This document shows positions 19,915 to 20,293 of a stretch of 20,293 nt of DNA, piece after piece (the first letter of the stretch is position 1; every line of letters begins with the position of its first letter). Source of the stretch: Hofstenia miamia (lineage: Eukaryota > Xenacoelomorpha > Acoela); assembly GCA_004352715.1 (NCBI GenBank), contig SCFE01000045.1:1370613-1390905 (forward strand), written 5' to 3'. The notes beneath the pieces are model-generated. The model saw only the letters and a program-made list of their open reading frames with translations. It was not told the DNA's origin and did no database searches. The position numbers and the translations under genes are program-made.

Positions 19915-20293
19915 TCACAGTTCTTTGATCTTCTTGATGATCTCGCTTAGGATTATATCGTCTTTTTGTTTGTCCACTATCTCCTGCTGTGTTATTTCTT
20001 CTCTTATTAATATTGGTAGTACTGCTTGACCCTTTTTGTCAACATTTATTTCTGGTAGTCCCTCGTATTCGGTATGCAGCAGGAACTGAAATTGTTTCTT
20101 TTCTCCATCAGTCTTTGTTGCATCCCTTTGATACTCTGGGAGTGATGTCCAGAAATCCACGTTGTTGTGTAATGTGCCTTTTCTGTGTTTGATCGTGAAT
20201 GTGAATTCATTCAGATACTCGATCCACCAAGACACTATCCCGGATTTGTCTCCCAAAAACTTTTTCAACCAGGCCAGACCACTGTTGTCTGTT
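19915..20293 (-). pseudogene. RNase H C-terminal part and linker of Ty3/gypsy pol
   Basis: The frame is open from the window edge. It begins with TDNSGLAWLKKF and continues with IKHRKGTLHNNVDFWTSLP. These match the end of the RT-associated RNase H domain of Ty3/gypsy elements, usually TD..AL.WL followed by H.KG..N..AD.LSR. RNase H removes the RNA template during reverse transcription. About 75 residues of acidic and glutamine-rich linker follow, up to a TGA at 19915-19917. The integrase resumes in the same frame only six codons later, so this stop is a point lesion in one original open frame. The domain's upstream catalytic residues are outside the window. Confidence 0.85.

Larger units (their letters stand above)
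18602..20293 (-). mobile_element. Ty3/gypsy LTR retrotransposon, 3' part of pol
   Basis: Minus-strand order is end of RNase H, zinc-binding HHCC, integrase core, integrase C-terminus. RNase H directly before integrase is the Ty3/gypsy arrangement. The 5' part of the element (gag, protease, reverse transcriptase) lies beyond the right edge, and the 3' end lies in the gap. No LTR is visible. An in-frame stop at about 19915 and a frameshift near 19125-19150 show the copy is no longer able to make a full polyprotein. Confidence 0.9.

Overview
This looks like eukaryotic, AT-rich genomic DNA, most likely from an invertebrate animal. It carries a tandem family of RING/B-box/coiled-coil (TRIM-like) genes, a Ty3/gypsy retrotransposon, a DDE transposase relic, a hAT-type MITE, microsatellites and minisatellites. 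There is no operon structure, Shine-Dalgarno signal, tRNA, rRNA or CRISPR. Three runs of N (1774-2773, 5018-5038, 17602-18601) show it is a draft scaffold. I cannot name the species.

Layout. (1) 1-1773, minus strand: 590 consecutive sense codons of an unrecognised protein, open at both ends. (2) 2774-4330: AT-rich DNA, then a 53-bp duplication, a six-copy 31-35 bp minisatellite carrying GTGGGAA (CSL/Su(H)-like) words, a six-copy 42-bp minisatellite carrying CCAAT boxes, and a decayed DDE transposase fragment. (3) 4778-17601: four minus-strand copies (A, B, C, D from left to right) of a unit made of a TRIM-like gene plus about 1.7 kb of 5' flank. A is 4911-6543, B 8265-8715, C 9637-10888, D 14571-16550. 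(4) 18602-20293, minus strand: 3' part of a Ty3/gypsy pol gene (end of RNase H, integrase, integrase C-terminus), broken by a stop codon and a frameshift.

The ancestral TRIM-like protein, read from copy D with help from A, has a C3HC4 RING, a B-box 1, a B-box 2, a long coiled coil and a C-terminal region resembling a WD40-type propeller. This is the architecture of E3 ubiquitin ligases and scaffold proteins. As assembled, none of the four copies is intact. A has lost the first RING cysteine pair and its C-terminus. B and C share a lost start codon and the same nonsense codon, and B is only a 5' fragment. C has several more lesions. D has a one-base deletion and a 22-bp duplication, each shifting the frame. 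Identity between copies is patchy: a 461-bp flank tract is identical between A and B beside clearly diverged sequence. This points to repeated unequal exchange, gene conversion and end-joining. Some lesions could be draft-assembly errors.

No complete new system is visible. The best leads are the unidentified 590-codon protein, the two adjacent six-copy arrays with transcription-factor-like words, and the mosaic TRIM-like array.
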